DNA from: Methanocrinis alkalitolerans
Lineage (GTDB): Archaea; Halobacteriota; Methanosarcinia; Methanotrichales; Methanotrichaceae
Assembly (NCBI RefSeq): GCF_029167205.1
Contig: NZ_JARFPL010000054.1
Location: forward strand, 1-12,070
Reading direction: 5' to 3'
Length of the DNA: 12,070 nucleotides
Shown: positions 1 to 7,900 of the stretch, piece after piece
Layout: every line of letters begins with the position of its first letter
Numbering within the stretch: position 1 is the first letter of the stretch
Notes under the pieces: generated by a model
The model's input: only the letters and a program-made list of their open reading frames with translations
Told to the model about the DNA's origin: nothing
Database searches by the model: none
Program-made: the position numbers and the translations under genes

Positions 1-290
1 GAAGAGTTCTTATCTCCATAGATGCTACCCCTAAAAAAACGCATATAACGGGATATTTAATAAATCTTTGCTATAAATTATAGGGAAAATGTTTGGAAAT
101 TAGACCGTTAGTGCGGAACGACGGGTTCTGCGACCGTAGGCGAGATCGCCAGTGGCCCACTATTTTCACTTCGTTCGTCTCTGAGATCATCTTCGGACCG
201 ACGGCAGAAAACGTCCGCCCCCGACTGCTGGAGACGGTTGGCGGCGGGGGTGTCGGATCTCGCTGGCAGCAGTCCGGAGAGTCGAAAGGT
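1..290. other. AT-rich intergenic region with palindromes; no confident gene
   Basis: No convincing gene is seen here. The first 110 bases are AT-rich and the rest is GC-rich. A TATA-like palindrome (CTATAA-A-TTATAG) spans 71-83. Two hairpin-forming sequences follow: 113-131 (7-bp stem with one G-U pair and a 5-base loop) and 139-150 (GGCGA-GA-TCGCC). On the minus strand a T7 run occupies 39-33 and could end transcripts from the leftward gene at 291-983. A minus-strand ATG at 19-17, preceded by AGGGG and an A/T-rich box near 51-68, could begin a gene running off the left edge, but only six codons are visible (MEIRTL), so it is not called as a CDS. The minus-strand reading of roughly 190-71 is open and looks mildly protein-like, but it has no clear start signal. 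Confidence 0.4.
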
Positions 291-983
291 TCAGAAGATA
301 CCTCCGATCCCGTTGCCGGTGGGGTTCTCGTGGAACCGGAGGGTCCTCTCCACCTCGAAGGTGCCGGAGAAGGTCTGGCGCTCCGACATATCCTTGTAGA
401 AGATCTTGTGCCACCTGTAGTCGCTCTCCCACGTCCCGTTGAAGCTGGTCGCAACGTCCATTCCCACCATCTGGGCGGGGCTGGCCCTCCTCAGAGCTTC
501 TGCCTCCGCAGGGTCGCTGACCCTCGATCCCGGATCTGTGGATGCGAAGTAGGTGGTCTGGACCCGCTCCATCTCCGTCACCTCGAACGCCTCCTGGACC
601 TGGACGCCGATGCCGCCGTAGAAGGCCCTGGAGTTGATGCTCTTCACCCCCACCATCGGCGTCTCGCCGGAGTAGCTGATCTTGATGTCTTCGAGGAGGT
701 TCAGGGGGACGTTGGAGCCGTCGATCGTCCCCCGGACGTCCCCGGCCCTGTTGGATACGGCGCTCCTGGAGTCCATCTGGAGGGTGCCGTCTCCGTAGAC
801 GAAGCTGTAGTACTCAAGCCCCATCCTCCTGTCCACCACAGAGGATCCCACCTCGAAGTACCCGGTCCCCGACGCCCTGACCCTGTTGTAGAAGTCCTCG
901 CTCTGGGCTGGCTCGGAGATGGCCGGGCTCGACGATCCCTCCCCCGTCGCCAGGATGGCGACGAGGAGGAACGCAACTATCAT
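291..983 (-). CDS. Small secreted protein of unknown function
   Basis: This leftward gene encodes about 230 residues. The start at 983 was chosen because it opens directly with a short hydrophobic signal peptide (MIVAFLLVAILATG), and purine-rich AAGGGGG sits just upstream; an in-frame ATG at 1184 would add 67 implausible residues from the promoter region. After the signal the protein is rich in Gly, Ser, Thr, Tyr and Val, has no cysteine and no second membrane segment, and looks mostly beta-stranded. It is probably exported and ends with a Gly-rich tail (GNGIGGIF). I do not recognise a family. It is divergent from the secreted-protein gene starting at 1183, with which it shares a 199-base upstream region. 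The gene is clearly coding (strong third-position GC bias), but its role is unknown; a cell-envelope or extracellular role is inferred from the signal peptide only. Confidence 0.75.
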   Translation of the reverse strand: MIVAFLLVAILATGEGSSSPAISEPAQSEDFYNRVRASGTGYFEVGSSVVDRRMGLEYYSFVYGDGTLQMDSRSAVSNRAGDVRGTIDGSNVPLNLLEDIKISYSGETPMVGVKSINSRAFYGGIGVQVQEAFEVTEMERVQTTYFASTDPGSRVSDPAEAEALRRASPAQMVGMDVATSFNGTWESDYRWHKIFYKDMSERQTFSGTFEVERTLRFHENPTGNGIGGIF

Positions 984-1182
984 CGCCCCCTTCGTCCCTC
1001 TCGCCCCACAAAATCTTTTGGCCTTCTGTATCTCGCTCCTCAATAAAGAATCTGTCGTCTCGTCCGCCCCTCTCGATCCGCCCTCTCTCGCCCAGAGCCC
1101 TCTGAACCGCGGAGGCTTTAATAACGAAGCCGACTGTTTTGATTGCTGCAGAAAAGACGCCACGCTGGGGAGTGTCAGCATC
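984..1182. promoter_or_regulatory. Divergent promoter region between two secreted-protein genes
   Basis: This 199-base gap separates divergent start codons. For the plus-strand gene, CTTTAATAA at 1116-1124 is a candidate archaeal TATA box about 59 bases before the ATG at 1183, and GGGGAG at 1167-1172 is a ribosome binding site with normal spacing. For the minus-strand gene, a CTTTATTG-like box at about 1051-1041 lies about 60 bases before its ATG at 983. The two boxes are about 65 bases apart, so the promoters could be read independently. No clear operator is seen. Confidence 0.4.
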
Positions 1183-2223
1183 ATGAGATCGAAATTATTT
1201 CTGGTTGTATCGATAGCTCTGCTCTTTGGCCCGGCCGGCTCGGCAGCAGAGGGGACGGCGGACCTGGGTCCCTACGCCGCCACCTTCAGCCTCCCTTCCG
1301 ACCTCGGCTGCTCCATCGATCCGGCGGAGGAGGTCGGAGGGAAGACTGCCGGAGGGATAGATTACGTCGAAAGGTCGTTCCCGCTGGACTGCGACGGCGG
1401 CCGGGTTTTGATGAAGGTGACGAGCTACAGCGATCCGGTCCCGGCCGGAGACCGGGAGACCAGGGCCCTCAGCCGAAAGGCGCCCTGGACGATGGCTTAC
1501 ATGAACGTGGAGACGAAGGAGAAGCTCGTAGACCGCCAGACGGGCCATCATTCGACCTTCCACCAGGTCTCGGGGGGAGAGGTTCATCAGGTCGCCTACT
1601 GGCTCGACAGGTATCTGGCCCCCGGGGACTATCTTGGGAAGACCTCCTGCGTCATATCCTCAAGCCTCCCCTGGCCGGCGACAAAAGAGCTCTTCGAGAC
1701 CTTCCGTCTCGAAAAGAAGGCAGAAGGGGCCGAGAGGCCGTCGACGATGGAGAAGGTGACGGCAGGCAGCTATGCCGTCTCCTTCGACCTGGGGGATCTC
1801 AACTACACCTTCACCGAGATCCCTGCCCCCCAGGAGGACGGGGATATGGGCCTTGAGAATTACAGGATCGTCCTCGACGAGGCAACGAGGGCTGCGACCA
1901 TCGAGATCACCGGCTACGACGGCTTGAGGATGGTGAACCTGGGCACTGAGAAGCTCCTAGCCGAGGCTCACCTCCGGACGAAAGGATACATCGGCAATAA
2001 CGTCTCGGAATGGACCGTCGGCGAAAGTCCGGCAGTTCTGGGGGTAGGGGAGGACAGAGACCACCAGATCCTTTACGTGGCGATCTTCTGGCCGGACCAG
2101 GTCGTGACGGATGAGGGTCAGACCATGGGAACGACGAGGTGCCTGGTGGAGTCGGGCCTTCGGTGGGATCCGACGGAGAGGCTCCTTTCCACCCTACGGG
2201 TGGAGAGGAGAGAGGACCTCTGA
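1183..2223 (+). CDS. Secreted protein with an internally duplicated domain
   Basis: The gene encodes about 346 residues. The start at 1183 is preferred because it is followed by a typical signal peptide (MRSKLFLVVSIALLFGPAGS, cleavage near AAEG) and preceded by GGGGAG. The mature protein appears to be two diverged copies of one domain of about 150-160 residues. The first copy begins LGPYAATFSLPSDL and ends TSCVISSSLPW...FETFRLEKK. The second begins AGSYAVSFDLGDL and ends TRCLVESGLRW...LSTLRVERR. Three cysteines lie in copy 1 and one in copy 2. No catalytic motif or known family is recognised. The protein is probably extracellular or envelope-exposed. It ends 26 bases before the start of the transglutaminase-like gene, so the two are probably one transcript and may work together at the cell surface. 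Confidence 0.78.
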   Translation: MRSKLFLVVSIALLFGPAGSAAEGTADLGPYAATFSLPSDLGCSIDPAEEVGGKTAGGIDYVERSFPLDCDGGRVLMKVTSYSDPVPAGDRETRALSRKAPWTMAYMNVETKEKLVDRQTGHHSTFHQVSGGEVHQVAYWLDRYLAPGDYLGKTSCVISSSLPWPATKELFETFRLEKKAEGAERPSTMEKVTAGSYAVSFDLGDLNYTFTEIPAPQEDGDMGLENYRIVLDEATRAATIEITGYDGLRMVNLGTEKLLAEAHLRTKGYIGNNVSEWTVGESPAVLGVGEDRDHQILYVAIFWPDQVVTDEGQTMGTTRCLVESGLRWDPTERLLSTLRVERREDL

Positions 2224-2249
2224 GCGGTTTTGAGATCTCGGGGGAGGAT

Positions 2250-3878
2250 ATGAGGCGGCTTTTGGTGGGGTTCCTCCTCGCCCTCCTTCTGGTGCTGGAG
2301 GCTTCCTCTTCCGACGAGCGGGAGGTCTTTCAGCAGATCGACGAACTCGCCCTGAACGCTCCGGCGGAGGCGGAGTCCTCCCTCGAAGATCTCGCCCGTT
2401 ACCTCGGCTCCGGGGCCAGGGACGACGAGGAGCGGGCTCGGGCGATCTACCGGTGGATCACCGCCAATATCGATTACGACGTCGAGGGTTTTACAGGCGG
2501 CTGCGTCGGAGGCGGCTGGAGGGTCCGGACCCCGGAGGAGGTGCTGGAAGAGAGGAAGGGGGTATGCAGCGATTATGCCGCCCTCTTCTCGAGCCTCTCT
2601 GAAATCTCGGGGCTCGATACGGTGGTGATCAGAGGTCGCGGGAAGGGGGGAGGCTACTTCGTCGGCTCCAAGATGCCGGAGTCGATCAACCACGCCTGGA
2701 ACGCCGTCAGGATCGATGGAGAGTGGAGGCTCGTCGACGCGACCTGGGGCTCTGGCCACCTGGACCCCGGGGGGGGTTTCGTCGAACGGTTCGAGGAGTT
2801 CTACTTCTTCACCCCCCCCGAGGAGCTCATCTGGACCCACCTCCCCGAAGATCCGGCCTGGCAGCTTCTGGATCCGCCGATATCAAGGGACGAGTTCCAG
2901 CGGCTCGTTTACGCAAAGCCCGCCTTCTTCAATAACGATATGAAGATCTTGGGACCCGAAGGGGGTACCATCGCCTCCGACGATGGGGCGACGGTCTCCC
3001 TCTCCGTCCCCCAAGACGTGAGGGTCGCCGCCCATCTCCTCGATGGGGCGGAGAGGGAGCTTCCGGCGAGGTTCGCCCAGGTCCAATGGTCCAACGGCGG
3101 GGTCGTGGTCAGGGCCGCCCCTCCCGGCCCCGGAGAATACACCTTGCGCATCTACTCCAGGAGGGTGGGCCAAGAGGAAGATCAGGAGAGAGATGCGTAC
3201 GACTGGGCTTTAGACTATAGGGTCGTGGCGGGCCCCAACTCCACAAGAGAGAGGGGGCTTCCGGTCGTCTGGGACGCCTTCTGGGATATGGGCCTCGAAA
3301 CTGCGAGCCATCCCGAAGGGCTCATCGACTCGGGGTCGGAGTTGAAGGTGACCCTCTCCGCCCCCGGTGATATCCTCCTCCTGGCGCGGCTCCTGGACGG
3401 AGAGGGGCGGCCCCTCTCCGAAGACCGGACCCTCGCCCAGAGGGAAGAGGAGGGATACACCGTCAGGGCGGCCTTCCCTAAACCCGGAGAGTACGCCCTC
3501 AAGATCTACGCGAAGGAGAAGGGGGATCTCGGGGGCGAGTACGCCTCGGCGATCGAGTACGCCGTTCTGGCCGAATCCGGGTCGGAGGCGGCGGGGTACC
3601 CCCGGACCCTCGTAACCTTCGCCGAGGCCGGATGCAGGCTCATCCGCCCCCAGGAGGGTAGGCTTCCTGCCGGAACCCCCCAACGGTTCGAGCTGATTGT
3701 ACCGGGAGCAGAGACGGTGGCAATAATAAACGACGGTAACCGGACCATCATGACCCGGGATGGGGAGACGTTCCGGGGCGAGGTGACCCTATCGGCGGGA
3801 GACGCCAGTCTGGCGGCCCGGTTTCCGGGAGAGTCCAGCTACGCCGTCCTTCTCGTCTACTCCGTAGGAGGACGATAG
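2250..3878 (+). CDS. Secreted transglutaminase-like protein, KY (kyphoscoliosis peptidase) type
   Basis: The gene encodes 542 residues, starting at ATG 2250 behind GGGGAGG (2241-2247). Residues 1-20 form a signal peptide or N-terminal anchor (MRRLLVGFLLALLLVLEASS). Residues about 58-170 are a transglutaminase-like cysteine-protease fold: helix ARAIYRWITANIDYD, nucleophile C106 in GVCSDYA, H148 in NHAWNAV and D163 in LVDATWG, so the Cys-His-Asp triad is intact. The stretch FFTPPEELIWTHLPEDPAW (186-204) is characteristic of the KY family, in which the enzyme core is followed by beta repeats. Three such repeats are visible at about 224-328, 340-440 and 450-542; the first two share PGEY(T/A)L(R/K)IY. 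The likely role is protease-like or protein-binding activity at the cell surface; the substrate is unknown. A G8 run (2769-2776) and a C8 run (2812-2819) lie within the frame. It is probably co-transcribed with the gene upstream. Confidence 0.85.
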   Translation: MRRLLVGFLLALLLVLEASSSDEREVFQQIDELALNAPAEAESSLEDLARYLGSGARDDEERARAIYRWITANIDYDVEGFTGGCVGGGWRVRTPEEVLEERKGVCSDYAALFSSLSEISGLDTVVIRGRGKGGGYFVGSKMPESINHAWNAVRIDGEWRLVDATWGSGHLDPGGGFVERFEEFYFFTPPEELIWTHLPEDPAWQLLDPPISRDEFQRLVYAKPAFFNNDMKILGPEGGTIASDDGATVSLSVPQDVRVAAHLLDGAERELPARFAQVQWSNGGVVVRAAPPGPGEYTLRIYSRRVGQEEDQERDAYDWALDYRVVAGPNSTRERGLPVVWDAFWDMGLETASHPEGLIDSGSELKVTLSAPGDILLLARLLDGEGRPLSEDRTLAQREEEGYTVRAAFPKPGEYALKIYAKEKGDLGGEYASAIEYAVLAESGSEAAGYPRTLVTFAEAGCRLIRPQEGRLPAGTPQRFELIVPGAETVAIINDGNRTIMTRDGETFRGEVTLSAGDASLAARFPGESSYAVLLVYSVGGR

Positions 3879-3892
3879 CTCCAGTCGATGGT

Positions 3893-4090
3893 TCATTCAT
3901 CCCTCACGTACCGCACCCCCACCGGCGCCGATCCGTCGTCGACGATGACCATGGTATCCGAGAGGCGGTTGAAGAGCCGCTGCCCCGACCCCGCATCGCG
4001 ATCCAGCCGATGAGGCAGTCGAGGGGGAGGAGGAAGGCCTTCCCGAAGGGCTCGATGGCGGCCCGGGGGAGGTCTCTTCTCCTCGCCCCG
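3893..4090 (-). pseudogene. 3' remnant of an RDD-family membrane protein gene
   Basis: Minus-strand translation gives the C-terminal part of what looks like an RDD protein. One frame reads AAIEPFGKAFLLPLDCLIGW (hydrophobic segment), and after a one-base shift near 3981-3996 the adjacent frame reads GSGQRLFNRLSDTMVIVDDG and continues to the stop TGA at 3895-3893. The motif (G)QRLF(N/D)R(L/I)(S/A)DT, followed by valines and isoleucines, is typical of the last segment of RDD proteins. No N-terminal RDD motif or start is present upstream: at about 4090-4100 the sequence changes into an oppositely oriented remnant. The frameshift lies in a C/G-run, so a sequencing error is possible for that point, but the missing N-terminal half is not explained that way. 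Confidence 0.5.
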
Positions 4091-4100
4091 CCGGCCGGTG

Positions 4101-4268
4101 ACCTTCAGCCCCGACCTGGTCAAGGTGAACTTTGGCATTAACGACATGTATTCGGGGATCCGGTTCGGCGAGGGCATACCCCTCGAAGGCCTGATCCTCC
4201 CGGGGCTCCACCACCTGAACGAGTTGGCGTATAAGATCATCGCCGAGGAGCTGATGCGCTTCTTCTAA
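4101..4268 (+). pseudogene. 3' remnant, possibly of an SGNH/GDSL-type hydrolase gene
   Basis: A plus-strand frame without a start codon reads TFSPDLVKVNFGINDM, then GLHHLNELAYKIIAEELMRF and a TAA stop at 4266-4268. PDLV-(x)-NFGINDM resembles the block III Asn-Asp region of SGNH hydrolases, and HLNELxYxIIAEEL resembles the block V histidine region at their C-terminus. The two blocks are only about 30 residues apart here, whereas they are usually far apart, and the catalytic Asp normally three residues before the His is not seen. The piece is therefore probably a decayed fragment with an internal deletion. It begins where the minus-strand RDD remnant loses its own 5' part. The family assignment is tentative. 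Confidence 0.33.
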
Positions 4269-4308
4269 AGTGACAGCCTCCGAACGCCCTCCATCTCCCC
4301 CCGAAACT

Positions 4309-4866
4309 TCACGATTTGCCTTCCATCGAGTCGACTAAGGCGTTCCACCTCCGGACGTCCTCCACCTTCTTCTTCACGATTTCTCTATCCAGATCCGTCT
4401 TATGTTCTTTCTTTGCCAGGATATCCCGCAAGTCCAGAAGGGACCTGATGACGGCGGCAGTCTCCTCGTAGATCCGGTGCGCCTCTTCGCGGGTGAGCCG
4501 CGCCTCCTTCAGCCTCTCCTCGTCGGCTGCCTCCTTCGCCTTCAAAACCTCGATCAGCTCTTTTGCCACCGTCTCCTCCTTCTCTGAGAGGTCCGAGAGG
4601 TGGATCAGCCTCCAGATGAGGTGGCGCAGGTCGACGGTCCCCGCGGCGGGGTGGACTTCGGGCGGGAGGTCGGCGGGGCCGATCCGGTCTCTTGCCATCT
4701 CCTCCCTCAGGAGGTCGGGGTCGATCTCGAGCCGGTCGGGGTCCTGGACCCCGACCCAGACGAGGGTCCTGTGGAGGTTGGCGAGGAGCCGGTCTCTCTC
4801 GGCCTCGGTGAGGAGGTCGGCTGGAGCGGGAGATTCGGGCGGTGGGGGATTTGGGGGCATGGTCAT
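4309..4866 (-). CDS. Charged, probably coiled-coil protein of unknown function
   Basis: This leftward gene encodes about 185 residues. ATG at 4866 is used; a second ATG at 4860 (Met-Thr-Met) is equally possible, with GAGG about 11 bases before the first. The N-terminus is proline-rich (PPNPPPPESPAPADLL), followed by a probably globular middle (about 20-85, containing LHRTLVWVGVQDPDRLEI) and a long highly charged helical stretch (about 95-180, rich in K, E, R and A) likely to form a coiled coil. There is no signal peptide, no membrane segment and no cysteine, so it is probably cytosolic. No family is recognised. It is divergent from the helicase gene, so an association with the island on its right is possible but not shown; its GC-rich codon use resembles the genes on its left. 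Confidence 0.7.
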   Translation of the reverse strand: MTMPPNPPPPESPAPADLLTEAERDRLLANLHRTLVWVGVQDPDRLEIDPDLLREEMARDRIGPADLPPEVHPAAGTVDLRHLIWRLIHLSDLSEKEETVAKELIEVLKAKEAADEERLKEARLTREEAHRIYEETAAVIRSLLDLRDILAKKEHKTDLDREIVKKKVEDVRRWNALVDSMEGKS

Positions 4867-4901
4867 TATATTCTGCTTTCCTCATCATTTAACATATCGG
4901 C

Positions 4902-7900
4902 GTGTTCTGTGTTCTCTCCCAATCGTTCGGCCCATTTGAGAAGATATGCGAATTTGTTTTGGAAAGTTTTATCAGCGGTTGGACCGTCATAGAAGACCGC
5001 CAAGCTAACGCTGTAAGGAGGGTAACTGAACTGAGAAATGAAAGTGCAGATCTGGGGCCAAATACCATCGTCGAAGGGCCCACATTTCCCGAGCCGATCG
5101 AGATAAGCATGACGGTGTCCATGGGCGAATCCGTCAAGATCATCGGCAAGGGGCTTAGGACCGGCCGGTTTTATGATCCGGTTTTGTCGCCAGAACAGCT
5201 GAAAACTCTCAGAAACATCGGATCGGAGATGGAGTCCTTCGACGGCGACGCATTTAACTTCCGTTTGGGAGTTGAGGCTCTGCGGCTGGGAATGGCTCAC
5301 GAGTACGATCCCTTCTTCAGCCTCTCAATCGCCCGGGTCGATCCTCTCCCCCATCAGCTGGAGGCCGTCTACGACTACTTCCTCAAGCTCCCTCGAATCC
5401 GTTTCCTTCTGGCAGACGATCCTGGCGCTGGAAAGACCATAATGGCGGGGCTCCTTGTCAAGGAGCTGAAGATAAGGGGCCTTATCAGGCGAATTCTCAT
5501 CGTCACCCCTGCCAACCTGACCTTTCAGTGGCAACGAGAGATGAGAGAGAAGTTCGGGGAGCGGTTCGAGGTGATAAGGGGTGTCGTCTTGAGGGCGAAC
5601 TACGGCACCAACCCCTGGCAGGAGAGGGATCAGGTCATAACCTCGATGCCCTGGGTGGCTCGGATCGAGGACGCCAAGGAGAGCCTGCTTCACAGCCACT
5701 GGGATCTGGTCATCGTTGACGAGGCTCACAAGATGAGCGCCTACTCTTCCGAGAAGAAGACCCTCGCCTATCAGCTTGGCGAGGCGCTCTCGGAGATGAC
5801 GGATCACTATCTGCTCATGACCGCAACGCCCCACAAGGGCGATCCTCAGAACTTCTGTCTTTTCCTCCGGCTTTTGGATGAGGACGTTTACGGAGACGTG
5901 AAGAGCCTGGAAGAGGCGATGCGTCATCACGAGGCGCCCTTCTATCTTCGTAGGGTCAAGGAGGCGATGGTGACCTTCCCAGACCCGGATACTGGTGAAG
6001 CAAAGACCCTCTTCACCAAGCGGGACGTTCGGACGATCGAGTTCGAGATCGATAGCTATGAGCTGGACTTCTACGATGAGCTTACAGGCTACGTAGAAGA
6101 CCAATCGATCAAGGCTGCAGAGGACGATTCAGCCCGGGGCCGGGCGCTTGGGTTCACGATGGCGATGCTCCAGCGGCGGTTCGCTTCAAGCATTTATGCT
6201 GTGAGGAGGAGCCTCGAACGGATGCGTGATCGTCGGGAAAAGATCCTGGCAGATCCCGATGGCTATCGGAAAAAGCTCGTGCTCAAAGGGGTCCCCGAAA
6301 ACTTCGACGACCTTACTGAAGAGGAGCAGCAGAGGATCATCGAAGATCAGGAGGAAGCGGTCGCGTCCTTCAACCCTGCCGATCTGAAAGCGGAGATCCA
6401 GGAGCTAGTCCGGCTTATCGATCAGGCCCGAGCATTGGAGGAGAGGGAGATCGAGACGAAGCTTGCAAAGCTGAGAGAGGTCATCACCCAGGAGGGAATC
6501 TTCTCGGACCCGAAGATGAAGCTTCTGATCTTCACCGAGCACAAGGACACCCTCGATTATCTGGTGGAGAAGCTGAGGGGCTGGAAACTCTCAGTGACCC
6601 AGATTCACGGCGGGATGAAGGTGGGGGGCAGGGACGAGCCCGGAACTCGACTCTCTGCAGAGCGAGAGTTTCGGGAGGACTGCCAGGTGATGGTGGCGAC
6701 CGAGGCTGCGGGTGAGGGGATCAACCTTCAGTACTGCTGGTTCATGATAAACTACGACATCCCCTGGAACCCGGTTCGGCTGGAGCAGAGGATGGGCAGG
6801 ATTCATCGTTACGGTCAGGAGAAGGACTGTCTGATCTTCAACTTCGTGGCCATCAATACCCGGGAGGGGCGGGTTCTCCAGAAGCTCTTCGAGCGGATAG
6901 AGAAGATAGAGATGGATCTCGATCCGGATCATACCGGCAAGGTCTTCAACGTTCTCGGAGACGCTCTGCCCTCAAACCAGCTGGAGAAGATGTTGAGGGA
7001 GATGTACGCTCACAACCTGACCGAGGACGTGATCAAGAGCAGGATTGTGGAGCAGGTGGATTCTGCCCATCTGAAGAAGATCACCGACTCGACTCTGGAG
7101 AACTCCCTCGCCAAGAAGGAGCTGAACCTTTCGGCCATCGTGGGGAAGAGGGTGGAGGCGAAGGAAAGAAGGCTCGTTCCGGAGGTGGTCGAGGACTTCT
7201 TCGTCCAGGCGGCGCCTCTGGCAGGAATGAGGCCGAAGGAGGCCAGATCTAACCGGCACATTTACCAGATCGGCAAGGTTTCCCGATCTTTGAGGGCGGT
7301 TGGGGACTGTTTGGAGTCGGAGTCGCGGTGTGGGCCTCTTGGAAGCGAGTACAAACGGATCGTCTTCGACAAGGACCTCTTACAGGAGGACGCAACCCTG
7401 GAGTGGGTGACGCCCGGCCATCCCCTCTTCGAGTGCGTGAGGATATACTCTATTGACTGTGTAGAGGATGATCTCAGGCGGGGCGCGGTCTTCTTCGATC
7501 TGCATCGAGAGAGGCCCGCGAGATTGGACGTTTACTCGGCTGCTCTCAAGGACGGGCTGGGCGCCACCCTGAACAGAAGGCTCTTCGTGGTCGAGACAGG
7601 TCTGGACGGCCAGATGTCGGTCCGTCAGCCGACCCTTTTTCTGGATCTGGCGCCAGCGCCTTCGGGGACGAAGGTCCCAAAGGTTCCTGATGGAAAGGAG
7701 CTTCCCGGCTGGGAGGTGGTGGAGAGATACCTTTACGAGGCGGCGTTGCAGCCCTTCAGGGAGGAGGCGAGCTCCCAACGAAGCAAGGAGGTGGAGGCTG
7801 TATTGCACCATGCTGAGATCAGCCTGAACACCATCATAGATCGGGTGCAGTGTCAGTTTGCGGATCTTCACCAGAAGAGAGAGTCCGGCTCGAAAGAGCA

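Noticed and set aside
113..150. Possible tRNA from consecutive stems and GGTTCT near 124-129
   Set aside because: No acceptor stem, anticodon arm or complete T-loop consensus could be arranged around the hairpins.
71..454. Minus-strand open frame ending near 71
   Set aside because: Most of it overlaps the 3' part of the real minus-strand gene in another frame and is low-complexity. Only the last 40 codons look mildly protein-like and they have no start signal, so it was left in the intergenic description.
93..1046. Long plus-strand open frame (317 codons, TTG start)
   Set aside because: It runs antisense to the secreted-protein gene at 291-983, whose signal peptide and codon bias are convincing. 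The product is Pro/Arg/His-rich without domain character, as expected from the opposite strand of a GC-rich gene.
2118..2840. 240-codon minus-strand open frame
   Set aside because: Antisense to the intact transglutaminase-like gene and lacking any motif or ribosome binding site.
4866..5300. 144-codon minus-strand open frame upstream of the charged protein gene
   Set aside because: It overlaps the conserved N-terminal part of the helicase on the other strand and has no recognisable domain.
5325..6104. 259-codon minus-strand open frame inside the helicase gene
   Set aside because: Shadow of the helicase core, which carries all expected motifs on the plus strand.
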